Shown here in pieces: positions 56,073-64,000 of a stretch of DNA of 64,000 nt. The notes under the pieces are model-generated. The model saw nothing but the letters and a program-made list of their open reading frames with translations. It searched no databases and was not told where the DNA came from. The stretch's first letter is position 1, and each line of letters starts with the position of its first letter. The stretch spans positions 1 through 64,000 of the forward strand of contig ML976983.1 in the NCBI GenBank assembly GCA_010015675.1, in the 5' to 3' direction. Origin of the DNA: Byssothecium circinans. Lineage: Eukaryota > Ascomycota > Dothideomycetes > Pleosporales > Massarinaceae. The position numbers were made by a program, and so were the translations under genes.

Positions 56073-58601
56073 TTAACTACAGTCGAACTGGTATAGGTGT
56101 TGCTGGATTATTGATAACTCGTTGACCGTATGCTCGTAGGGAGGCTGAGGGCTATTCGTCAGGCGTCTAATACCTATACGCTTCCAGGACTTCAAGCTTT
56201 GGAGGGCAGCAAGTAACTCAGGCTTCATACGGAGCCTCCTCGTCCCAAGGAGATCGCTAAGCTCGCTGAACGTCCTCTCACAGTCAGCGGCAGAGGCTGG
56301 TATTGCATAGATGTCAAGCGCGAGCCGTGATAGGATGGGGAACTGCTTCTAGTGGACCTGCCAATATTTAATCAGGTTAAGCGATAGGTCGTCATCCTCT
56401 GTAAGGACAGGCTGCCTCTTCCAGACCTCATATTCGTCGTCAAGCGTCTCCTCTATTGACTTCATGGCTGCTTTCATAGAGTTTGCAAGAAAGGTTGATC
56501 GCGATGACGGTGGGCCAAGCCGCTGCCGCTTCGAGGGACGCTGTCCTGGCGGAGACTCTTTGCTAGCTTCATGAGCAGCCTTCTCTTTATATGATCGCCA
56601 CAAGGCCTGGAAGGCCTTATTGTTTCTAGGGAGCCAGTCCTTCTTGTAGTGAGGGCCGTCAACGCTCTCGTGGTGATTATCTGGGACCTTCCACAGAGCC
56701 TCAAGATGGTGCTTGTAGTGTGGGTGGAGGACTGTAGCTGCGTAGTAGATGGGCGAGTCGTCAAGCTTCGCGTAGTACGCTGAGAGCTTTGCATGGGCTA
56801 AGTTAACGTTCATTACTAGGTGATCCTCCGGGGCATCCGGGTCCTCGTAGTCGACAGCAGCGAGGCGATCTTTCTGCTCCTCTAATTGATCGAGTAGCCA
56901 TTCAAAGGTGATAAGAACCTCCCAAATCGCACCGTGGTTGCCATGTTTACCTCTGCCTTCAAGCAGCTTTGTAGCCTCTTGAAATGGGCGGAGGAGGTTA
57001 ACGTACTCAGTAATCATCGCCCAGTCATTGCCTGACAAGCCACCCTCACGGACAAAGACCCTAGGCTCTGAGCGAGGCCTCTGGGGATCGCGACGCTGAG
57101 AAGCTTGTTCAACGCGACTCTCATCGATCTTAATATGTATATAATCGTCAAGCGGGCCATGAAGCTCTATAGCCCTCTCTAAGGCCGCAAAGTACGAGTT
57201 CCACCGCGTCTTGACTGGCTTAACTAGCTCTCTCATCTTAAACTCTTCGCGTAGGCGACTAGCCTCCTCTTCTTGAAGCTTCTTTAATAGCTCGCGAGCT
57301 TGAGGCGAGCAAACTGATGCGATTACGTCGAATAGAACTCCGATTGGGCCGTATTTGCGCCACTCCTCAAGGAACTTCTCCTCTGCCTAGCAGACGGGTT
57401 AGCAAGCTTTATGAAAAGCAAGAAACGTAGAGGGCTGTTTTACTAGTAGATTCTCATCCTCGTTCTCAAAGGACTCTCTGTCCTTGCCCCAAATGATCGT
57501 TTGGGCGCCTAAGTTGAGAACATGGCAGGTGCAACGGAGCCGACGGTGAGGAGCGTAGAAGCTATACTCATCACCTAGAGCAGTCATGGCCGTGTCATTA
57601 TTTGTCGCGTTATCAAGCACAAAGTATCCGACGCGCTGCTTATCGACGCTGAAGGCTTAAAGCGTCTTACTCACCACTTCAGCAATATTGTCGCCACAGT
57701 GCTTGCCATGTAGGACTGGAAGGCCGAGCAGGTAGTCCTCAACGTTGCCTGCCTCATTCAGATGGTGTACACAGATCCCAGTGAGAGCGCGCTTGCCGCC
57801 TATCGAAGTCCAATTGTCAAAGGATACGTGTATGAGCGACTTTGCGCGGCGGAGGTGCTCTGCGACAGCGGGGATATAGGCGTGGTATTCAGCCAAAATA
57901 TGATCGCGAAGGGTATTATGGCTCCGCCAGAGGACCTGCTCTGCCAGTGGGTTTGCAGCAGCGATCATACGGCGGAAAGTAGGCGCCTCGATTATCTGGA
58001 GGCTCTGGTTGTCGGCCTGCACCCAGTCTTTTACAGCGTCGAGGAAGCGCTTCTGTGAGAAGCTAGAGGCCATCTGGTTAGCTACCTCTTGCGAGATCTC
58101 GACGCCTTTGAACTGGAGCTGGTTGACGATAGAGCTAGTTACTATAGGAAGCTGAAAGTTAATCTTGCCGTCACGATCAATCCCATGACCACGCGTCTTC
58201 TGGTTAAGATGAGAAGTAGCTAAGGACGTGGAGCTCGCGACGCAGTACTCGCCACCACTAATTTTATGCGTGTGGCAGTAGTGACAGAGCCAGTAGTTCT
58301 GCTGCTTCTCGCGGTGCCAAACAGGCCAGCCGTACTCGTATATCCAGCTTGGTTTGCCCTTTAGATGCTGCGTAAAACGCTTCTGTAGGTAAGGGACACG
58401 CGCCTAGTTAAGGCCTTCAAATAGATGGTCGTCGCTATCATCATCGAGGGGTGCGAGGGCTTGAGCAGCTTGAATCGCGTCATCCGGAGGGTCAACAGGC
58501 GTCTCGACGGCAGGCGCGATAGAGGGCGCTTTTTGGGGTGGATTTCTACGGTATTCGCGCGCAATGGGCTCCCTAGAGACCTTCTCAAGGTTGCTGTTCA
58601 T
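56073..58601 (-). pseudogene. hAT transposase, single frame with five internal stops
   Basis: From ATG 58601 to TAA 56075-56073 one frame of 843 codons runs without any indel. It is interrupted by TAG 58406-58404, TAA 57659-57657, TAA 57401-57399, TAG 57389-57387 and TAG 56351-56349. In order: a polar N-terminus, a BED-type zinc finger (WLCHYCHTHK then HLNQKTRGH), the hAT core (HVSFDNWTS, VLDNATNND, CTCHVLNLG), a central LKxR-like segment (KPVKTRWNSYFAALERA) and the C-terminal hATC dimerisation region (YAIPASAADCERTFSEL, LAALQSLKSW). All five stops are explainable by C-to-T at CAA/CAG or by TGG changes. Inactive as it stands. Confidence 0.93.
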
Positions 58602-58789
58602 CTAGGGCTTTAAAATAGCGTAGGATAGGCGTTAGTGGATAGGTAAAGGTAGGTGATGGCAGCCCGTTGATACGCGTCATGATGTTTACTATTAGCTTAA
58701 TCTCGCTTATATTGCCTGATTAGGCAAATTGGCCTAAGGCTTAGAGACCTCAACACTATAAAACTATCGTGAGATTCTCTCCATTAAAT

Positions 58790-58949
58790 ATACGGCATAT
58801 ACCAGTCTGATAGTAGTCAGTCCTAGTCAGTCTAAGGCCTTCAGACTGACTGACTGCTATAAATCATGGCCTCGGACTGACTGGACTGACTGCTATATAC
58901 CAGTCAGTCAGTCAGTCTTGTCAGTCCGGACTGACTGTTGACATCTCTG
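58790..58949. repeat. hAT right subterminal repeat array
   Basis: Repeated CAGTCAGTC, GACTGACTGACTG and GGACTGACTGGACTGACTG words lie between the transposase start region and the right TIR, mirroring the left array. Confidence 0.8.
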
Positions 58950-59245
58950 ATTGAAACGAGTAGCAGAACTGGAAGCGCGACGAGGACGACAGGCTCGGGT
59001 TCCGGGTCGCTATCGACTACAGCATCCGCAGCTGCGAATATGAAGATACAGCGAGGCTGGAGATGGTTAGTTTGCCGACTGACTGTATTCCTGGCTGCGA
59101 GTGAGAGAAAGGTAATGATACCTTATGATAACATTCGCCTGAACGGTACCCCGGTAAGTTAATGAATGATGATGTTTGGGCTTTGCTCTATCATACAACT
59201 TCTGATCTATAACCCCTCAAGAAGGCTAATTAATTCGACGAAATT

Positions 59246-59329
59246 TTTTATATCACAGCAACCGAGGCCGATGAGAGGGCCTTGGAGGTCATGTTCAATA
59301 TTGCGTATAACACGATGAAGGCGAGTAAG
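59246..59329 (+). pseudogene. Relic of a further BTB paralogue
   Basis: A 28-codon open stretch beginning FYITATEADERALEVMFNI matches in spacing the FYVTAEDWDEHAFLMVLQI segment of paralogue 3 and YYLVAKDLDEKALEIFFNI of paralogue 2. No BTB sequence precedes or follows it. It is best explained as the remnant of a fifth copy between the surface-protein relic and paralogue 2. Confidence 0.6.
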
Positions 59330-59566
59330 CACATGTGGCACACTTCTAACTGATTGACGTCATGATGAAATACGCGCTTTTTCTTGCGCAATTTAGAATT
59401 TCAGGTGAGAGGGTATTGCACCTGCGCTACTGCTACATGATTGGTCCATCTGCCGAGCGCCTTCCATATGTGAAGTAAACAAACCACATCCAGCATTCCA
59501 CTCCACCCCATTCCACTCTCCACATCCACACATACCCAGACAAACCATCCACACCGAGAATCAACA

Positions 59567-60860
59567 ATGAAATCCTCTCGAAGGGGCCGCTTTACATTGG
59601 ACGCGACGCCAAAGTTCACAAAGACTATCTACAAGATTGTCGACGATGGCGACACCATTGTGGTATTGACGCATCCGCAGGCCTATTTTGCTGTCTGGGC
59701 CGGGGAAGACAGCAAGGCTACAACGGAGGATGCCACTTCAGCAGCAACTCAAGCTGCCTCGACGATACCGGCGACCACTACGGTGAGTCTTAAGCGCATT
59801 TTCGGTGACTGCGAGAAGCCTCTAACAAGCCCCCAGTCCCAAGCCAACAAGACCACGCATGCCAACGGTGCCAGCCAAGACGAAAATCCAGCCAAAGATA
59901 TACTTGTGGATGAGTTGGCTACTGTAGGCTTTGATAACATCCCGGACGGCCCGGTAAGCTAATGCGTCTCATCAACCATCTTGAGCGCGGCATCGCCTAT
60001 CTTCACCAGAATGTTATCGGGCGGCAACTGGGCTGAAGGTATCAAGAAACGAGACGGAAAGTACTACCTTGTCGCCAAAGACCTTGACGAGAAGGCTCTA
60101 GAGATCTTCTTCAACATCATTCATAACAAAGGATCTCGAGTCCCGGGAAGAATAACGCTCGATATGCTTGCCAAGATTGCCGTCATGGTCGACTATTATG
60201 ACTGTGCCCATGCAGTTGGACGCTACCCGACCGATTGGAGTCACGCCTTTGGAAAGCTACCCATATCATCAATGCGCGAAACCATCCTTTGGATATGTGT
60301 CGGCTTGATCTTCCGCCAAAAAGAACGTTTTGCGACTGCAACAAGAGTGGCTTTGCTGGAGAGCAAATTCGTATCCTTGCCACATCTGAACCTACCAATT
60401 GGAAACGTTCTATGTAAGCTCATAACCAGGTCCAGAAGCTATTACCAAATGCTAACAACTTATAGGAGTCATCAAGGAGAAGAGACAAACGCTATTTTTG
60501 AAGGTCCTGGACGTGGTATTGTTAGAAATAACTAAGTACCAGCATCCGCATTATGTCTGCGAAACGCATACGAAGAACCTCGACTGCTCGGCGGAATGTG
60601 GCGCCATTATGGCGGGCACCATCTTGAGACTATTGCGTTCCAAGGGCCTTTATATACAAGGCCTATCCAATGGTATCGGCGGCCAGGATTCATGTGCAAT
60701 GAGCCTTGCAGATTTCGGCATGACCTTCGGTACGCTCAAGCCGCCTCGATGGTGGGCCGACAACAAGGAGTGTGGACACCAATGCACCTTCAAGGGATTA
60801 CACGCAATCCGAAATATAGTCGAAGACCCGGAGCTGGATGACTTCGTTAAGCTGGATTGA
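59567..60860 (+). pseudogene. BTB-domain paralogue 2, broken
   Basis: The N-terminus (YKIVDDGDTIVVLTHPQAYFAVW) matches the family start. A 54-nt possible intron (59783-59836, GTGAGT...CCCAG) is a multiple of three and can be retained. Then TAA at 59960-59962 precedes the BTB core (SSTILSAASPIFTRML, DEKALEIFFNIIHN, DMLAKIAVMVDYYDC) in the same frame. A second intron (60414-60465, GTAAGC...CTAAC...ATAG) would join T to GA, creating TGA at the junction. After it the C-terminal block (HTKNLDCSAECGAIMAGTIL, GHQCTFKG) is open to 60860. Two nonsense codons without indels; probably inactive. Confidence 0.75.
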
Positions 60861-61459
60861 GTTCCAAGCTCGGAAGGTGTTCTCATTGTGTGCACAAAAG
60901 AGAATCGCGTGGATGGACTCGGAAGATCATGAGCCGGGAGTGAACTTCAACCATGTAGGAGGATGAAGGGAAAGCCAGTCATAAATTTGAGTGGGAAGGA
61001 TGGATAGGAGATAGTCGTGAGCCTGAATTGCGGCTTAGGAGATCAAACGAGTCTCTTGAGTGCCACATCGCACCAGGGTAGAGTCAATATAACCTCGGTA
61101 TTAACAATGTAATCAAGAACTGTGATCAAGCAAATTGAGGGGACGAAGTCATACAGAATTACAAATAATCAGCTGAGATGATATTATCAACATCAATGAC
61201 GGAAACGACACGATTTATTGTCGCCCTTCCGTGATTGTCTTACTGGGTAGTTTCAGAAGCTACACGCTACAATGCCAAGCCAATTGAAAATAGCCAGTAA
61301 ATGCTCATTACCTAAGGGCCCGAAGAAAAAACAAACGCCCTGCCCACTAACGTACCTTAGCCTCACGGTGCGCAATATAAATGTTTCTGTACCTACCATA
61401 GTATACCCTCTCCACCAACAATACTTCACACAACTTCGAAACCTGAAACATCAACCACC
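60861..61459. other. Intergenic between BTB paralogues
   Basis: 600 bp without a gene. The last 100 bp (CTCACGGTGCGCAATATAAATG, then AC-rich sequence) look like the promoter and leader of paralogue 3. Confidence 0.45.
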
Positions 61460-62615
61460 ATGCCCATCACCGTCCACGAAATCGATCCAAATGCGGATAC
61501 CATCATCATCCTGACTAACCCATGCACCAACTTCGCGCCATGGGAAGACGCCGCGTCAACGACCTCGGCGAATGAGGAATCTACACAGGAAGCAGAAGAA
61601 ACAGCGACGAAAGCTCCTGTCTTGGAAGATGGGGCGGCCAAAGAGCTGCAGCTAGGAGCCAAAGAAGAGGTGAAGGAGGACGAGGAGGAGATACATTACC
61701 TCGTTTCATCACGTCATCTCATGCTCGCATCCCCGTACTTCAAGCGTGCCTTGACGAACGAACGCCAGACGGAATCCGAGCGTGATGTAGCTGATGGTCG
61801 CTTTTACGTTACGGCGGAAGATTGGGATGAGCACGCCTTCCTGATGGTGCTGCAAATTATCCACCTGCAGAACCGGAAGGTCAGCACGACTGTCGACCTC
61901 GAGACACTAGCCAAGATTGCTCTCCTGGTCAACTACTACGAGTGCGAGGAGGCTGTTGTGATGTTCTCGAGCCTGTGGATCGAGAATATCAGGGACCTGT
62001 CGCCCGTTCGTAAGACGTATGCCCGTGATACTATCTTGTGGATGTGGATCGCTTGGACGTTCAAGCTGAAGTGCGAGCTCCTAGATGCTACGCTGGCGGT
62101 GTGCGAGCATAGCAAGGAGCCCATGAGGACGCTTGGCTTGCCCATACCATCAAAGATCTCTGGTAAGTGTGTTAAGCATAATTTCTCCTACTCGCACTGA
62201 CTGTGAGGTAGACCTCATAAACTTACGCCGCGCCGACACTCTCGAATATCTCATCGAAGAGTTGCACGACGAGTGCAATAGATTCCGCCGACCGGAGTAT
62301 ATCTGTCCCACTAGCTCGAAGTACTCGTTCGCCTGCGGATGCTTACTCTGCGGGGCGCTTATAAAGGGATTGGATGCGATAAAAACCAACCCTCTCCCTA
62401 CGAGGCCTTTCTATGGGTTCAGCATGGACCAATTGTGCAAAGACGCAAAGACGATCAAATCACCATCCTGCTATCCCGCCCATAGTGCCACTGCGCTTGG
62501 ATCGGCACGCGAGAAATGCGATCTAGGTAAGCTGGTCGTCGAGCTTGTCGACCGCGTCATGGCCGATACTAGTGTCCACGGGCTGGATCTCGATCTTACT
62601 TGGAAATCAACCTGA
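61460..62615 (+). CDS. BTB-domain paralogue 3, intact
   Basis: Exons 61460-62162 and 62212-62615 (49-nt intron GTAAGT...GTAG) give 368 aa. Order: family start (VHEIDPNADTIIILTNP), an acidic Glu-rich linker, BTB core (HYLVSSRHLMLASPYFKRAL, FYVTAEDWDEHAFLMVLQI, LETLAKIALLVNYYEC), a helical middle (TILWMWIAWTFKLKCEL) and a C-terminal Cys-bearing block (ADTLEYLIEELHDECNRF, FACGCLLCGALIKGL). All phases match and no stop interrupts it. It is the reference copy for the other paralogues in the window. Probably an adaptor-type protein of unknown partner. Confidence 0.88.
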
Positions 62616-63457
62616 CCTGGGAATGATATGCAGAAACGGAGGGGTTTGCTGTGGCCCTTGGATCCTGAATTTCTGGGAAACCGGCATGGCCGTTTGATGG
62701 GGGCTTGGTTTTAGGCTGGACGCCCTCGGGAACACTGGGTAAGGTATAGGGTGATGATTGGGGTTTGGTAATCATTTGTAACAGAATATGGAGACGTGAT
62801 AGTCTTCACAATCGTCGAAAGCGCTATATGCGGACCACCGGTTATCAACAATGCAAATACACATGCTCGTAAACGTACCTTGAGATGATAAAAGTTCCCG
62901 CCGCTTCCGCCAACCATGAAGCCTGAAAACACCTGATAGTTTGCGTTTACGTCGATTTGGATCTGAGCTCATCTTCCATGGGTTTGTCGAAACCGTACTG
63001 TTGGAATATGAGCAGGTATTAGCTTTCCGTTTCTTCCTGTCATTGAGCTTCCTTTGTATTACTGTAAATAAACCACTCAAATACCTTCTCGTTGAAGGAC
63101 CCAGAACGTCTTGCCAGCGTCCACGAGTCCAAGAATGCACACGACTTTGAAGGTATCGAAGACAACTGACTGATTCGAGTAGTGATTCAAAAAAGTTTTT
63201 TTTAACGACCCTGACTCTTTGCCAGCTGTTGTTGTCGCTGCATCGTCGTGCCGTAAACCCGCAGCTGCTGTGTGACACCACGTCCAATCACAGGCTCCCG
63301 CACGTACATCAGCGCTTCGAGCTGCAGTCTTCATAGGTGAAAGCAGCAGACTACTGCACCATTCCGATCGGCACTGTCCGTCCAAATAAGCCCGATTCCA
63401 GGCAGCACTCCTTCGCTTCTTTCACTCTACTCGAGCTTACGATTGAGCACCGTGACC
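62616..63457. other. Intergenic, no gene seen
   Basis: 840 bp. A 171-codon minus-strand frame (62772-63287) is open but basic and motif-free, and I do not call it. A T-run of seven to eight lies near 63196. The region before 63458 is the promoter of paralogue 4. Confidence 0.45.
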
Positions 63458-64000
63458 ATGTCGGACGAGACCCATTATATCGATCCGCTCGCGGATACGA
63501 TTCTTATCTTGAGAAACCCGGGCGCGCCTTTTGCAGTGTGGCACGATCTTCCCGTCGATACGGGGGTTGCGGATAAGAGCAAGGAACCAACTTCATCGCC
63601 GACGAATACGAAGGGCAAGAAAGCAGCCACCAGTTTGTGGAACCCCGATCCATCTGAGGACTTGGGTAAGACGCAGGATGGTTGGGGGGAAAAGGTTGAA
63701 ATACCCGACGATGAGTGGGCTCCACGACCCAAAAAAGGAAAATCGAAAAAGATGATGAAAGTGATGAAGTTGAAACAGGAGAGAGAGGAGAGAGAGGAGA
63801 GGTTGAAACAGGAGAGAGAGGAGAGAGAGGAGAGGTTGAAACAGGAGAGAGAGGAGAGGTTGAAACAGGAGAGAGAGGAGAGAGAGGAGAGGTTGAAACA
63901 GGAGAGAGAGGAGAAACTTGTAGCGCAAACTGATATGCGTGTCACCGATGACCCTTTAGAAGGTTCGAGCATGGTTCGCCGATCTTTGTTCGGCGGTGGA
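63458..64000 (+). CDS. BTB-family paralogue 4, N-terminal part, runs off the window
   Basis: From ATG 63458 the frame is open to the end of the window (181 codons). It starts with the family N-terminus (YIDPLADTILILRNPGAPFAVW), matching paralogues 1-3. Where those have a short acidic linker, this copy has a long one ending in a Lys-rich patch and a tandem charged repeat (63770-63916). The BTB core itself is beyond the window, so the family call rests on the start and on position next to paralogue 3. Confidence 0.75.
   Translation, partial: MSDETHYIDPLADTILILRNPGAPFAVWHDLPVDTGVADKSKEPTSSPTNTKGKKAATSLWNPDPSEDLGKTQDGWGEKVEIPDDEWAPRPKKGKSKKMMKVMKLKQEREEREERLKQEREEREERLKQEREERLKQEREEREERLKQEREEKLVAQTDMRVTDDPLEGSSMVRRSLFGGG
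63770..63916 (+). repeat. Tandem repeat coding LKQEREEREER
   Basis: Units of 33 bp and shortened 24-bp forms (TTGAAACAGGAGAGAGAGGA core) repeat about five times in frame, encoding LKQEREEREER or LKQEREER. The product is a single long charged alpha-helix. Differences between units are whole-codon deletions, as expected from slippage. Confidence 0.9.

Larger units (their letters stand above)
55909..58949 (-). mobile_element. hAT transposon, 3041 bp, with exact 8-bp TSD
   Basis: ATTGAAAC lies directly on both sides (55901-55908 and 58950-58957). The termini are inverted: left CAGACTTGTCAACAGTCA, right (read inward) CAGAGATGTCAACAGTCA. Eight-base target duplications, CAG-type short TIRs and a transposase with hAT features together define the superfamily. 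The transposase reads on minus. Both subterminal regions carry many ACTGACTG repeats. The element is complete end to end, but its transposase is interrupted by stops, so it is non-autonomous. Confidence 0.95.
55420..59110 (+). pseudogene. Decayed repeat-rich surface-protein gene split by a hAT element
   Basis: The 5' part (about 55506-55908) encodes GEPAATISITISETTY and GDPAIMIASITYR, the GGPAATxSGTxYSL repeat seen in large secreted fungal glycoproteins. The 3' part (58950-59110) encodes a Ser/Thr/Gly stretch (RTGSATRTTGSGSGSLSTT) then AAANMKIQRGW and a hydrophobic end, resembling a GPI signal. Removing the hAT element with one 8-bp TSD joins the two parts in one open frame across the junction. 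Upstream a frame change near 55868 is needed to connect to the repeats, and further lesions occur 5'. The gene was therefore a decaying surface protein when, or after, the transposon landed. Confidence 0.65.

Noticed and set aside
59783..59836. Retained 54-nt intron as a rescue of BTB paralogue 2.
   Set aside because: Retaining or removing it leaves frame unchanged, so it cannot remove the TAA at 59960-59962.
62772..63287. 171-codon minus-strand frame.
   Set aside because: Basic, no domain, no splice support, isolated in a promoter-like interval.

Overview
This is a filamentous ascomycete (Pezizomycotina) genome window, most likely from a Dothideomycete-type fungus. The evidence is short spliceosomal introns (about 45-75 nt) with GTRNGT donors and CTAAC-type branch sites. 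It also includes fungal-only families: HET proteins, fungal rhodopsin/PTH11-like membrane proteins, a CFEM-like protein, GH76, BTB proteins of the fungal type and a fungal STAND N-terminal domain. Repeats carry CpA-to-TpA decay typical of repeat-induced point mutation (RIP). No tRNA, rRNA or CRISPR was recognised.

Layout. 1-9169 is a transposon nest. It holds the 3' end of one LTR element with a 157-bp LTR (663-819), and a complete 5.27-kb Ty3/Gypsy element (914-6187, TSD TTAAG). The Gypsy reverse transcriptase block is inverted relative to its own gag, RNase H and integrase, and an LTR palindrome sits at the breakpoint. A 157-bp solo LTR with its own TSD is nested inside it. Two AT-rich TIR elements of about 1 kb follow (6897-7966 and 8156-9169). 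Base composition returns to normal after 9170.

9.8-21.6 kb carries mostly intact housekeeping, secretory and membrane genes: a secreted M13 metallopeptidase, an arabinokinase-N-terminal-like glycosyltransferase, a GH76 mannanase with a 9-nt microexon, a rhodopsin-like 7TM protein and a 64-aa PMP3-like protein. 22.8-34.1 kb mixes intact genes (second rhodopsin-like protein, CFEM-like membrane protein, methyltransferase) with two clearly broken ones: a HET gene with three stops and two frameshifts, and an F-box gene with a stop and frameshifts. 34.4-48.3 kb holds a fungal STAND-N-domain protein, a Pro/Ser-rich secreted protein, a second HET gene, a Cys-rich GPI-type protein, an APH-type kinase, an HNH-like pseudogene and a DUF6914-type gene.

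49.3-64 kb is accessory. Four BTB-domain paralogues plus one relic lie here, together with a Crinkler-like gene that combines a P-loop NTPase with a PD-(D/E)XK-type nuclease, preceded by a zinc-ribbon and followed by a coiled coil. A 3041-bp hAT element with an exact 8-bp TSD is inserted in a decayed surface-protein gene. The hAT transposase is one continuous frame broken only by five TAG/TAA codons.

Overall theme: metabolic, secretory and membrane genes are intact, while recognition or conflict-type families (HET, F-box, HNH, BTB, Crinkler-like, STAND) show nonsense or frameshift lesions. This looks like an accessory block in active birth-and-death evolution. The single-base lesions need read-level confirmation before the genes are called dead.
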